Below, in pieces: positions 8,188 through 15,260 of a DNA stretch of 64,000 bases. A program made the position numbers and the translations under genes. The notes beneath the pieces are model-generated. The model was not told where the DNA came from and ran no database searches. It worked only from the letters and a program-made list of their open reading frames with translations. Source of the DNA: Fibrobacterota bacterium (GTDB lineage: Bacteria; Fibrobacterota; Fibrobacteria; UBA11236). The first letter of the stretch is position 1; the number at the start of each line of letters is the position of its first letter. Where the stretch lies: positions 1 through 64,000 of the forward strand of contig JAEKLQ010000042.1 of NCBI GenBank assembly GCA_019509785.1, read 5' to 3'.

Positions 8188-9483
8188 ATGGGAATGCGGG
8201 TAACCTTCCTGTTACTGGCGGCAGGCGTCGCCTGGACGGCTCCGCGGCGGGAAATACCGGCGGGATGGTACCGGAATCCCTTCCGCCCCCCGCCCTCGGA
8301 TAGCGCCATTAAAAGATCCGGGGACGGCCTCGAGGATGGCATGAAGGTCGCGCCCTTCCGGTTGGACGAGCGGGCGGTGACTACGGCCGGATTCCTCGCC
8401 TTCGTCAAGACCCATCCCGAATGGGCGAAATCGCGGGCGCAAGCGCCCTTCGTCGATTCCATGTACCTGGCCTCCTGGCTCGGCGATCGGGAGCCTCCCC
8501 CGGGGCGCTTCGCGGAACCGGTCACCGAGGTTTCCTGGTTCGCGGCCAAGGCCTATTGCGAGGCCGCCGGCGGACGGTTGCCAGCCACGGATGAATGGGA
8601 ACGCGTCGCCGCCGCGCTTCCCGCCGGCCAGGATTCCATCGCTCGGAACCGCCGCATTCTCGCTTGGTACGGTCGACCGGCTTCCGCGGACGCCGGGGCC
8701 TCCCGAGGTTCGCGGGATGCCTTCGGCATCCGGGATCTCTACGGACGCGTCTGGGAATGGACCGCGGATTTCAACGCCATTCGGCCCGGCGCGGAAGCGG
8801 ATAAAGCCTTCTGCGGCGCGGCGGGGCAGGCGACCGCGCGCGGCGCCGATTACGCCGCCTATATGCGCTACTCCTTCCGCTCCAGTTTGCGGCCCGACTA
8901 CGCCGTAAGCTCGCTGGGCTTCCGATGCGCCGACGGCGCGGCCCGGCGTATCGCTCCGCTGCCGCCCGCGGACTTGCCCGCCGGTTCCTTGTACTTGCTG
9001 CGCTCGGAATGGGAAGACGACATCGGGAGGCGGCAGGCGTTGGCGGCCTTTCGCGGCAAGGCCCGCATCCTCACCTTGTTCTTCTCCCATTGCCAATCCA
9101 CCTGCCCCATGGTCCTGGGCACATTGAAAGGCCTGGCCGAAGCATTGCCGAAGGGTTGGGAGGCCCGCGCCGGCATCGTCATGGCCACCTTGGATCCGGG
9201 CCGCGACGGGGCCGCCGCTTTGGCGGAATTCCGCCGCCGCATGTCCTTATCGCCCGAAGGTTACGTACTGCTGCATGGCCAGGAAGAGGATACGCGCGAA
9301 TTGGCCATGGCCTTGGGCGCCGCCTACCGGAAGTCGGAAGCCAACGGGGGCATCGAACATGAGGCCGTGATCGCCGTTCTGGATCCCGAAGGCCGGGTGG
9401 CCCACCGCCACGATGGCACGGTGGACGCGGCGACATTGTCCCGGGAACTTATGGCGGCGGCGGGCGAATCTTTAAGTCCCTAA
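8188..9483 (+). CDS. SUMF1/FGE-like domain fused to SCO1-type copper chaperone
   Basis: A 431-residue exported fusion. Residues 1-19 form a signal peptide. Residues about 25-250 are a formylglycine-generating-enzyme-like (SUMF1) fold, with TEVSWFAAKAYCEAAGGRLPATDEWE, split here by me as TEVSWFAAKAYCEAAG then GRLPATDEWE, the DLYGRVWEWT motif and SSLGFRCA. The paired active-site cysteines of true FGE enzymes are not where expected (YAAYMRYSFRSS instead), so sulfatase activation is unlikely. Residues about 265-431 are a SCO1/SenC thioredoxin fold with Cu ligands Cys302, Cys306 (CQSTC) and His391. Immediately after nirK, so it probably delivers copper to NirK or NosZ. I chose ATG 8188 for its GGGAG spacing; ATG 8182 is possible. 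Confidence 0.87.
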   Translation: MGMRVTFLLLAAGVAWTAPRREIPAGWYRNPFRPPPSDSAIKRSGDGLEDGMKVAPFRLDERAVTTAGFLAFVKTHPEWAKSRAQAPFVDSMYLASWLGDREPPPGRFAEPVTEVSWFAAKAYCEAAGGRLPATDEWERVAAALPAGQDSIARNRRILAWYGRPASADAGASRGSRDAFGIRDLYGRVWEWTADFNAIRPGAEADKAFCGAAGQATARGADYAAYMRYSFRSSLRPDYAVSSLGFRCADGAARRIAPLPPADLPAGSLYLLRSEWEDDIGRRQALAAFRGKARILTLFFSHCQSTCPMVLGTLKGLAEALPKGWEARAGIVMATLDPGRDGAAALAEFRRRMSLSPEGYVLLHGQEEDTRELAMALGAAYRKSEANGGIEHEAVIAVLDPEGRVAHRHDGTVDAATLSRELMAAAGESLSP

Positions 9484-9968
9484 CGGGATGGCTTCTCGGC
9501 TGCGGGCGGCCGAAGGCTTTGGGACTTGCGGCTGCGGCCCGCTGGCGCCGCGCCGGAAGCGGCCGGGCCGAAGCTGGCCAAGGTGGTCGTACGCGCCCAG
9601 TCGACGAAAGACTCGTTGAGCTTGTTCCAGGTGGGGTGCATCGGGCAGGGCTTTTCGCTACGGCATTGCCCCCAGCCGAATACGCAGCTGCCCGCTTTGG
9701 CATCGTAACCGACGACTCCCAGGATATCCATATAGCTGATGGCCTCCGCCGGCCGCGCGAGCCGGAACCCGCCGCCATGGCCTTTGGCGGAAACGACCAA
9801 GCCGGCGTCTACCATGCGCCGCATGATTTTCCATAGGTAAGCGAGCGGTACCGCCGTGCTCTCCGCGAGTTCGTTGGCCCGCATAGGCCCTTGGTCCGAA
9901 CGCAGGGCGAGGCTGGACATCGCCCGCAAGGCGTATTCGGCGGTCTGGGTGAGGTTGATTGAAATCAT
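9480..9968 (-). CDS. Rrf2-family regulator, NsrR/IscR-like
   Basis: A 162-residue Rrf2 regulator: winged helix in residues 1-75 (LTQTAEYALRAM, GGGFRLARP) and three cysteines C95, C102 and C108 (spacing C-x6-C-x5-C) that could hold an iron-sulfur cluster, as in NsrR (nitric oxide) or IscR. A 30-residue basic, proline-rich tail is extra relative to the family. The stop overlaps the end of the SUMF1-SCO1 gene tail to tail by four bases. It lies inside the denitrification cluster, so a nitric-oxide or redox sensor controlling nirK-linked genes is plausible. Probably co-transcribed with the 47-residue membrane protein upstream. Confidence 0.87.
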   Translation of the reverse strand: MISINLTQTAEYALRAMSSLALRSDQGPMRANELAESTAVPLAYLWKIMRRMVDAGLVVSAKGHGGGFRLARPAEAISYMDILGVVGYDAKAGSCVFGWGQCRSEKPCPMHPTWNKLNESFVDWARTTTLASFGPAASGAAPAGRSRKSQSLRPPAAEKPSR

Positions 9969-10013
9969 GCTGCGGCCCAGGCTGCGCGATGACGAGCGCT
10001 GGAGCGGTCGCGA

Positions 10014-10157
10014 TCAGATGCGCTTCGCGCCGGCTTTACGCCCGCCCGCCAGGGCCAGTCCCAGGAGGAGCGATTCGATCAGGAACAATCCCGCCGCGCC
10101 CATGGCGGCCCAGTGGTGCATCGAGGTGAGAATTCGGGGTGCGGTCGAAAGATCCAT
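10014..10157 (-). CDS. small single-pass membrane protein (47 aa)
   Basis: A short reading frame with a good ribosome site: GGAGGC ends four bases before ATG 10157. The product is 47 residues, beginning MDLSTAPRILTS, with one hydrophobic helix (about 16-40, AAGLFLIESLLLGLALAGG) and a basic tail. It ends 45 bases before the Rrf2 start and is probably in the same transcript. I recognise no family. It may be a small membrane partner of a respiratory complex or a regulator-linked peptide, but that is a guess. Confidence 0.55.
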   Translation of the reverse strand: MDLSTAPRILTSMHHWAAMGAAGLFLIESLLLGLALAGGRKAGAKRI

Positions 10158-10221
10158 ATTGCCTCCGGCAGACTGCCATGTCCATAGATTACATCCGTCG
10201 CCCGCGGGGACTTAAGTTTTC

Positions 10222-10242
10222 CTTGGGACAAAATGTCGCAAG
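10222..10242. promoter_or_regulatory. 21-bp dyad between Rrf2 operon and CopD-like gene
   Basis: Arms CTTGGGACA and TGTCGCAAG flank a central AAA; eight of nine positions pair. It lies just upstream of the CopD-like gene and 65 bases upstream of the small membrane protein gene on the other strand. A candidate operator, possibly for the Rrf2 protein. The right arm is nearly repeated in the dyad at 43721-43735. Confidence 0.55.
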
Positions 10243-10251
10243 GGGGGAAGT

Positions 10252-10752
10252 TTGCGATTGGTTTATCTTGCGAATGTTTACGTGCACATCCTGTCAGCCA
10301 TGGTCTGGATCGGCGGATCGGCCTTCATCGCTTTGGTCATCGCCCCGCTCATGCGCCGGAGCGGCGGAAAGGACGACAGCGCCTTGCGCGCCGCCGCCGT
10401 GCGCTTCCGGACCGTGGGCTGGATCAGTTTGGGGATACTGGTCGCGACCGGGGCCGGCAACCTGGCCTTGCGCGGCATCGGCCTTTCCGATCTGCTGACC
10501 GGCGCCGCCTTCCGCGGCTCCGCGGGCCATGCGCTGGCGTGCAAATTGATCCTGGTGGCCATCATGCTCGCCATCAGCGGATTCCACGACTTCCGTTGGG
10601 GACCCGCCGCGGTGCGGGCCATCCAGTCCGATCCCGGATCCGCCGCGGCCGTGCGCGGGCGCCGGCTGGCCGGTCGCATCGGCCGTTTCGTTTTCCTGCT
10701 CGGGCTTCTCATCGTGGCGGCCGCCGTCATTTTTACGCGCGGGGGCCTCTGA
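10252..10752 (+). CDS. CopD/DUF4149-like integral membrane protein
   Basis: A 166-residue four-helix membrane protein (helices near residues 4-32, 52-72, 92-112 and 142-162) beginning with VYLANVYVHILSAMVWIGG. The conserved early His and the WIGG motif recall the CopD copper-resistance or related small b-type-haem membrane families. The likely start is TTG 10252 or TTG 10258 behind AGGGGGGAAG; there is no ATG in the right place. Its location in a copper-enzyme cluster supports a metal or redox role without proving it. Confidence 0.7.
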   Translation: MRLVYLANVYVHILSAMVWIGGSAFIALVIAPLMRRSGGKDDSALRAAAVRFRTVGWISLGILVATGAGNLALRGIGLSDLLTGAAFRGSAGHALACKLILVAIMLAISGFHDFRWGPAAVRAIQSDPGSAAAVRGRRLAGRIGRFVFLLGLLIVAAAVIFTRGGL

Positions 10753-10795
10753 TTCCAAGTACCCGGGACCGGCTCTGGCGCCGGGCCGTGGCTGC

Positions 10796-11332
10796 TTACT
10801 TGTAGTCGTTCAAGAACTTGACGATCATGTCCGCTTCGGCGTCGTAGGCCGAGGCGGCCTTCATAACCTCGTACTGCGCGACCAATGCGCCGTTACTGGA
10901 CAAGCTGACCCGGTAGCGGATATGCCCAGCGCCATAGTTCTTCGGGGTCCCGGGATCGGAAACGTGGGCGTTCCACTTGCTCATGAAAGACGCGCTTCTC
11001 GCGAATCGGACCAGATCGGCCGTCATCACCAGCGGCGGCCCGTTCGGCGTGGTGAAGACGCCAGGCAAGCGCAGGCCAAGCGCCTTGGTCATTTCCGCGT
11101 TGGCTTCCGCCGCGCCCGCCAAATAGCTGTCCTCCGTGGTGGTTCCATCGCCGGCCCCCGATACGGTCCCCAAGGTAATGCTACCGAATGTTCCCAGATG
11201 CGGGGTCGGGGCCTGGAGGACCGTATAGGTGGTCTTGCCCCCATTCGGAGCGCTGGCGCAAGCGAAGAACATCCCCGTGAGCGCCAGCAAGCCTAGGCGC
11301 CGAACCGATACAAGTCCTCTATCAGATGCCAT
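10796..11332 (-). CDS. uncharacterised lipoprotein
   Basis: A 178-residue lipoprotein with signal peptide and lipobox FFAC (around Cys 25), ATG behind TGGAGAA. The mature part has an alternating beta pattern with SITLGTVSGAG and a C-terminal acidic helix ending FLNDYK. I recognise no catalytic motif and cannot assign a family. It faces the nos operon across the 300-base region holding the sigma-54 promoter, and converges with the CopD-like gene. Confidence 0.75.
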   Translation of the reverse strand: MASDRGLVSVRRLGLLALTGMFFACASAPNGGKTTYTVLQAPTPHLGTFGSITLGTVSGAGDGTTTEDSYLAGAAEANAEMTKALGLRLPGVFTTPNGPPLVMTADLVRFARSASFMSKWNAHVSDPGTPKNYGAGHIRYRVSLSSNGALVAQYEVMKAASAYDAEADMIVKFLNDYK

Positions 11333-11451
11333 CGATTTTCTCCAATGTTTAAGCGGGAGGTAAAGGTTAGTTAATGCGGACGCCGAAAGATCCCGATGTC
11401 CTATCCCCTCGCGGGAGCCCTCTGATCGGTTGTCACCCGGACCCGGCTGCT

Positions 11452-11466
11452 CTGCCAGAATGGCAG
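11452..11466. promoter_or_regulatory. upstream dyad of nos operon (candidate activator site)
   Basis: Perfect 6-bp arms CTGCCA and TGGCAG around GAA. It ends 84 bases before the -24 element at 11550, a typical enhancer position for a sigma-54 activator. CTCTGCCAGAATGGCA is matched 14 of 16 by the dyad at 27743-27758, which has the same 84-base offset from its own sigma-54 promoter. Confidence 0.65.
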
Positions 11467-11549
11467 GGCCGCAAGCCCTCCGTCCCCCGATTTACCGGGC
11501 CCCTATCCGAATTCTCAATGGATACGCAGGTCCGCTAAGAGCCATCGCA

Positions 11550-11565
11550 TGGCATCGCGGTTGCT
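11550..11565 (+). promoter_or_regulatory. sigma-54 promoter of the nos operon
   Basis: TGGCAT, five bases, TTGCT: GG and GC are ten bases apart as required for -24/-12 promoters, with 10 of 11 consensus positions matched. It lies 77 bases before the cytochrome c start. An imperfect 22-base direct repeat (TCAATGGATAyGCrGGTnCG type, 11513-11534 and 11573-11594) brackets it. Confidence 0.75.
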
Positions 11566-11641
11566 TATGTCCTTTCAATGGATATGCGGGTACGGAATGG
11601 CCCGCGCGGCAGAGGCCGCGGAAACGGAAGGATAGATGGTT

Positions 11642-12103
11642 ATGCGTAAGGCTGGATGGATCGGTTTGGGCGCGCTGGTTTTGACGGGTGGATTGGCCCT
11701 TTCGGGCTGCAATAAGAAGGAGGCCTCCGCCGGAGGCCAAGGCAACGGAGCGGCGGCGGCGCCGAGCACGGCCCTATCCAAAGGCGTCGGTCCGATCCAA
11801 GCGATCGAGGTGGGTGCGCTGGACGAGGCCCTGGTGGCCAAGGGGCAGAAAATCTTTTCCGGCACGTGTTCGGCTTGCCACAAGCTCGATCAACGCTATG
11901 TCGGCCCGGCATTAGGCGGCGTCACCAAACGACGCGCGCCGGAATGGATCATGAACATGGTCCTCAACCCCACGGGCATGACCCAACAGGACCCCACCGC
12001 CAAGGCGTTGCTCGGCGAATACATGACCCAGATGTCGGTCAACGCCACGCAAGAGGATGCCCGCGCGGTCCTCGAATTCTTCCGCAAGAACGATGGCATT
12101 TAA
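11642..12103 (+). CDS. monohaem cytochrome c lipoprotein leading the nos operon
   Basis: A 153-residue lipoprotein (lipobox LSGC) with one class I haem site, CSACH, and conserved QRYVGPALGGVTKRR and WIMNMVLNPTGMTQ stretches, the latter offering the axial Met. ATG 11642 is chosen because GGAAGGA lies nine bases upstream; ATG 11636 is possible. It stands directly before nosZ, as small c-type cytochromes do in clade II nos clusters, so electron delivery to NosZ is the likely role. Highly similar to the cytochrome at 27940-28392, including the promoter architecture. Confidence 0.92.
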   Translation: MRKAGWIGLGALVLTGGLALSGCNKKEASAGGQGNGAAAAPSTALSKGVGPIQAIEVGALDEALVAKGQKIFSGTCSACHKLDQRYVGPALGGVTKRRAPEWIMNMVLNPTGMTQQDPTAKALLGEYMTQMSVNATQEDARAVLEFFRKNDGI

Positions 12104-12128
12104 ACAGAAGTAAGGGAAAGGAACATAG

Positions 12129-14117
12129 ATGCGTAAACAACCGTCCATCCGCCCTCTCCTCCCGGGACTTGCCGCAATCGCGGCTTTAGCCCTCCTGGGA
12201 TGCGAGAAGCAAGTCGCCCGCAAGGCCGCTCCCGGCATCGCCGGCGACGCCGCCGAGAGGGTCTACGTGGCTCCCGGCACCCATGATGAATTGTATGGCT
12301 TCTTCTCGGGGGGCTTTAGCGGGCAATTGTCCGTGGTGGGCCTGCCCTCGGGCCGCACCTTGCGGGTCATCCCCGTCTTTTCGCAGAACCCGGAGAACGG
12401 TTACGGTTTTTCCGAGGAGACCAAGGCCCTCCTCAATACCAGTTTCGGCTTCGTGCCCTGGGACGATGCGCATCATCCCGAGCTTTCGCAAACCAACGGC
12501 GAGGCCGACGGCCGCTTCATCTTCATCAACGGCAACAATACGCCGCGCATCGCGCGCATCGATCTGCGCACCTTCGAGACGGTGGAAACCATCGAGATCC
12601 CCAACAGCGCGGGCAACCATAGTTCGCCTTTCACCACCGAGAACTCCGAATACCTGGTGGCGGGCACGCGCTTCTCCGTTCCCATCCCCCAGGCCAGCAT
12701 GACCATCAAGGATTTCAAGAAGGAATTCAAGGGCGCCATCTCCTTCATTTCGGTGGACAAGGTAAGCGGGCGCATGGCGGTGGCCTTCCAGGTACTGATG
12801 CCCGGATACGATTACGACAAAGCGCATTGCGGCAAAGGCCCGTCCAAGGATTGGGCCTTCTTCACCACCTACGATACCGAGCAGGCCCACACCCTCTTGG
12901 AAGTCAACGCCTCCCAACGCGACAAGGACTACATCGCCGCCATCAACTGGAAGAAGGCGGAGGCCTGCGTGGCGGCGGGCAAAGGCCATGAGGTGGCCGG
13001 CTTGCATTACGACAATTACCTGGACGAAAAGACCCAGACCGCGGTGAGCGAGGTGCGCAAGACGACCAAGATGATCACCCCCGCCGAATGCCCGGACATG
13101 GTCTATTACCTCCCGACCCCGAAGTCCCCGCATGGCGTGGACGTGGATCCCACGGGCGAATACATCGTGGGCGCGGGAAAGCTCGCCAGCCTCATCCCCG
13201 TGCATTCCTTCAGCAAGATGATCAAGGCCATCGCGGCCAAGGCCTACGACGGCGAAGCCGGAGGCATCCCGGTGCTGAAATACGATCAGGTGATCGCCGG
13301 CGAGGTGGACAAGCCGGGCCTGGGCCCGCTCCACACCGAATTCGACGGCAAGGGCTTCGCCTACACCTCCATGTTCCTGTCCTCGGAAATCGTGAAGTGG
13401 AAGCTGGGCACTTGGGAAATCGTGGATCGCATCCCCTGCTACTACGCCATCGGCCATCTGATGATCCCGCTCGGGGATACCAAGAAGCCCTACGGCAAGT
13501 ACGTCATCGCCCTGAACAAGATCACCAAGGATCGTTACCTGCCCACCGGCCCCGAGCTGACGCAATCGTCCCAGATCATCGACATCTCGGGCGAGAAGAT
13601 GCGTCTCTTGGCCGAGTTCCCCACCAACGGGGAGCCGCATTACGCCCAGGCCATCCCGGCCAACATGGTGGAGCCCAATAGCGTCAAGATCTACAAGCTG
13701 GAGGATAACCATCATCCCGACGCCATCCATTCCGAGAAGGAGGCGCGAGTGGTACGGCAAGGCAAGGCGCTGCACATCTACGCCTCGGTCATCCGCAGCC
13801 ATTTCGTGCCCGACAACATCGAAGGCGCGCAATTGGGCGATACCCTCTACTTCCACGTCACCAATCTGGAACAGGATTGGGACGTGCCCCATGGCTTCGC
13901 GATGATGGGCGCCCAGACCGCCGAGCTGCTGGTCATGCCCGGCCAAACCCGCACCCTGAAGATCGTGGCCAACCGGGCGGGCGTGATTCCATTCTACTGC
14001 ACCGATTTCTGCTCGGCCCTGCACCAGGAAATGCAAGGCTACATCCGCGTCTCGCCTCCCGGGGAAAAGGTCGACTTGACCTGGTCCACCGGCAAAGAGG
14101 ACGCGCCCGGGACCTGA
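12129..14117 (+). CDS. nosZ: nitrous-oxide reductase, clade II-type, lipoprotein signal
   Basis: A 662-residue periplasmic reductase of N2O to N2. Instead of a long Tat leader it has a short Sec leader with lipobox LLGC (Cys 25), as in clade II enzymes, and is probably membrane-tethered. The N-terminal seven-bladed propeller binds CuZ, with the histidine-rich WDDAHHPELSQ region and further His ligands. The C-terminal cupredoxin binds CuA through Cys624, Cys628, His632 and Met635 (CTDFCSALHQEM) and a preceding His in VPHGFAMM. ATG follows AAGGAAC. Second gene of the operon; maturation genes follow directly. Confidence 0.97.
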   Translation: MRKQPSIRPLLPGLAAIAALALLGCEKQVARKAAPGIAGDAAERVYVAPGTHDELYGFFSGGFSGQLSVVGLPSGRTLRVIPVFSQNPENGYGFSEETKALLNTSFGFVPWDDAHHPELSQTNGEADGRFIFINGNNTPRIARIDLRTFETVETIEIPNSAGNHSSPFTTENSEYLVAGTRFSVPIPQASMTIKDFKKEFKGAISFISVDKVSGRMAVAFQVLMPGYDYDKAHCGKGPSKDWAFFTTYDTEQAHTLLEVNASQRDKDYIAAINWKKAEACVAAGKGHEVAGLHYDNYLDEKTQTAVSEVRKTTKMITPAECPDMVYYLPTPKSPHGVDVDPTGEYIVGAGKLASLIPVHSFSKMIKAIAAKAYDGEAGGIPVLKYDQVIAGEVDKPGLGPLHTEFDGKGFAYTSMFLSSEIVKWKLGTWEIVDRIPCYYAIGHLMIPLGDTKKPYGKYVIALNKITKDRYLPTGPELTQSSQIIDISGEKMRLLAEFPTNGEPHYAQAIPANMVEPNSVKIYKLEDNHHPDAIHSEKEARVVRQGKALHIYASVIRSHFVPDNIEGAQLGDTLYFHVTNLEQDWDVPHGFAMMGAQTAELLVMPGQTRTLKIVANRAGVIPFYCTDFCSALHQEMQGYIRVSPPGEKVDLTWSTGKEDAPGT

Positions 14118-14159
14118 AGCGGTCGGGGGCGTTCTGCGAACGCCCTCTGACGCCCGCCA

Positions 14160-15260
14160 ATGAAAGTCAGGCGACTTATGATCATCCTAGCGAACCACAG
14201 GAACGAAAGCGGCGCCCAGACCGGGCGGTCCTGGGGCGCGACACTCCTCCTCGTTGCGGCGGGGCTTTGCCTCGCCCTTTCCATCCTCTTCCCGATCTGG
14301 CGCATCACCTTGGAGGCCCCGCAGTATCCGGAAGGCCTGGGGATGTATATCCATGCGCGCACCATCGACGGCTTGAATCCCCACGACCTGGAAACCATCA
14401 ATGAACTGAACCATTACATCGGCATGAAGAAGATCGTGCCCTCGGCCATCCCCGAGCTGCGTTTCATCTCCCCGCTCATCCTCGCCTTCGCGGCCCTCTC
14501 CCTGCTGGCCGCGTTCCGGCCCCGGGCTTGGTCGACCGGGCTCTTGTTGGCCGCGCTGTCGGGCGCCGGCGCGGTAGGCATGTACGATTTCTGGCGCTGG
14601 GAATACGATTACGGGCACAACCTGAACCCAATGGCGGCCATCAAGGTGCCGGGCATGAGTTACCAGCCGCCTCTGCTCGGCGAAGCCCATCTGCTCAACT
14701 TCGTTTCGCAATCCTGGCCGGCTATAGGGGGCTGCCTGCTTTTCGAAGCGGGAATCCTCATCGCCCTTTCGCTGGCGCTGTCTCTCGCGCGCGATCGCGG
14801 TTGGCGCTTGTTACCCCGCTTCGGCCGCGCGGCGCGCGGCGTTTCCATCGCCGCCCTTGGCCTCCTGTTCGCCACGGGTTGCGGATCGCGAGGACCCGTC
14901 CCCTTCCAATGGGGCGAGGATGCCTGCCGCTTCTGCAAGATGATCCTGGCGGAAAAGGGCTTCGCCGCCCAGCGCATCAATTCCAAAGGCAAGGTCTACA
15001 AGTACGACTCCATCGAATGCCTGTTGGCGGATCTCAAAGCGAATCCTCCCCAGGCGGGCGAGCGCCTATACGTGAGCGATCGCAGCCGGCCCGAAGCGCC
15101 TTTGGCCGAAGCAGGGACCGTACATTACTTGCGGGGCGGATCCCTGGCGAGCCCGATGGGGCAGTCGCTGGCCGCCTTCGCATCCGAGGATTCCGTCCGG
15201 GCCTGGCAAGCCCGCTTGGGCGGGGACAGGTTGGAATGGGATCGGCTGCGCATTCGGTGA
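14160..15260 (+). CDS. NosB-like membrane protein fused to NosL
   Basis: A 366-residue fusion. Residues about 25-220 contain five or so membrane helices and match the position and character of the membrane protein (NosB) that follows nosZ in clade II clusters. Residues about 240-366 are NosL, the copper chaperone for NosZ, with metal motif C256-x2-C259-x-M261 (CRFCKMILAEKGFAAQ). A lipobox-like LLFATGC precedes the NosL part (Cys 241), as though a separate lipoprotein gene had been joined in frame. Start ATG 14160 or 14178; neither has a strong ribosome site. It overlaps nosD by GTGA. Confidence 0.85.
   Translation: MKVRRLMIILANHRNESGAQTGRSWGATLLLVAAGLCLALSILFPIWRITLEAPQYPEGLGMYIHARTIDGLNPHDLETINELNHYIGMKKIVPSAIPELRFISPLILAFAALSLLAAFRPRAWSTGLLLAALSGAGAVGMYDFWRWEYDYGHNLNPMAAIKVPGMSYQPPLLGEAHLLNFVSQSWPAIGGCLLFEAGILIALSLALSLARDRGWRLLPRFGRAARGVSIAALGLLFATGCGSRGPVPFQWGEDACRFCKMILAEKGFAAQRINSKGKVYKYDSIECLLADLKANPPQAGERLYVSDRSRPEAPLAEAGTVHYLRGGSLASPMGQSLAAFASEDSVRAWQARLGGDRLEWDRLRIR

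Noticed and set aside
12186-14036. 616-codon minus-strand open frame opposite nosZ
   Set aside because: It is the antisense of a certain gene, is rich in Gly, His, Leu and Val, lacks a ribosome site and matches no family. High GC codon bias leaves such frames open.
14528-15256. N-terminal extension of nosD over the nosB/L gene
   Set aside because: This part is out of frame with a real gene and Arg/Pro-rich; the signal peptide begins at GTG 15257.
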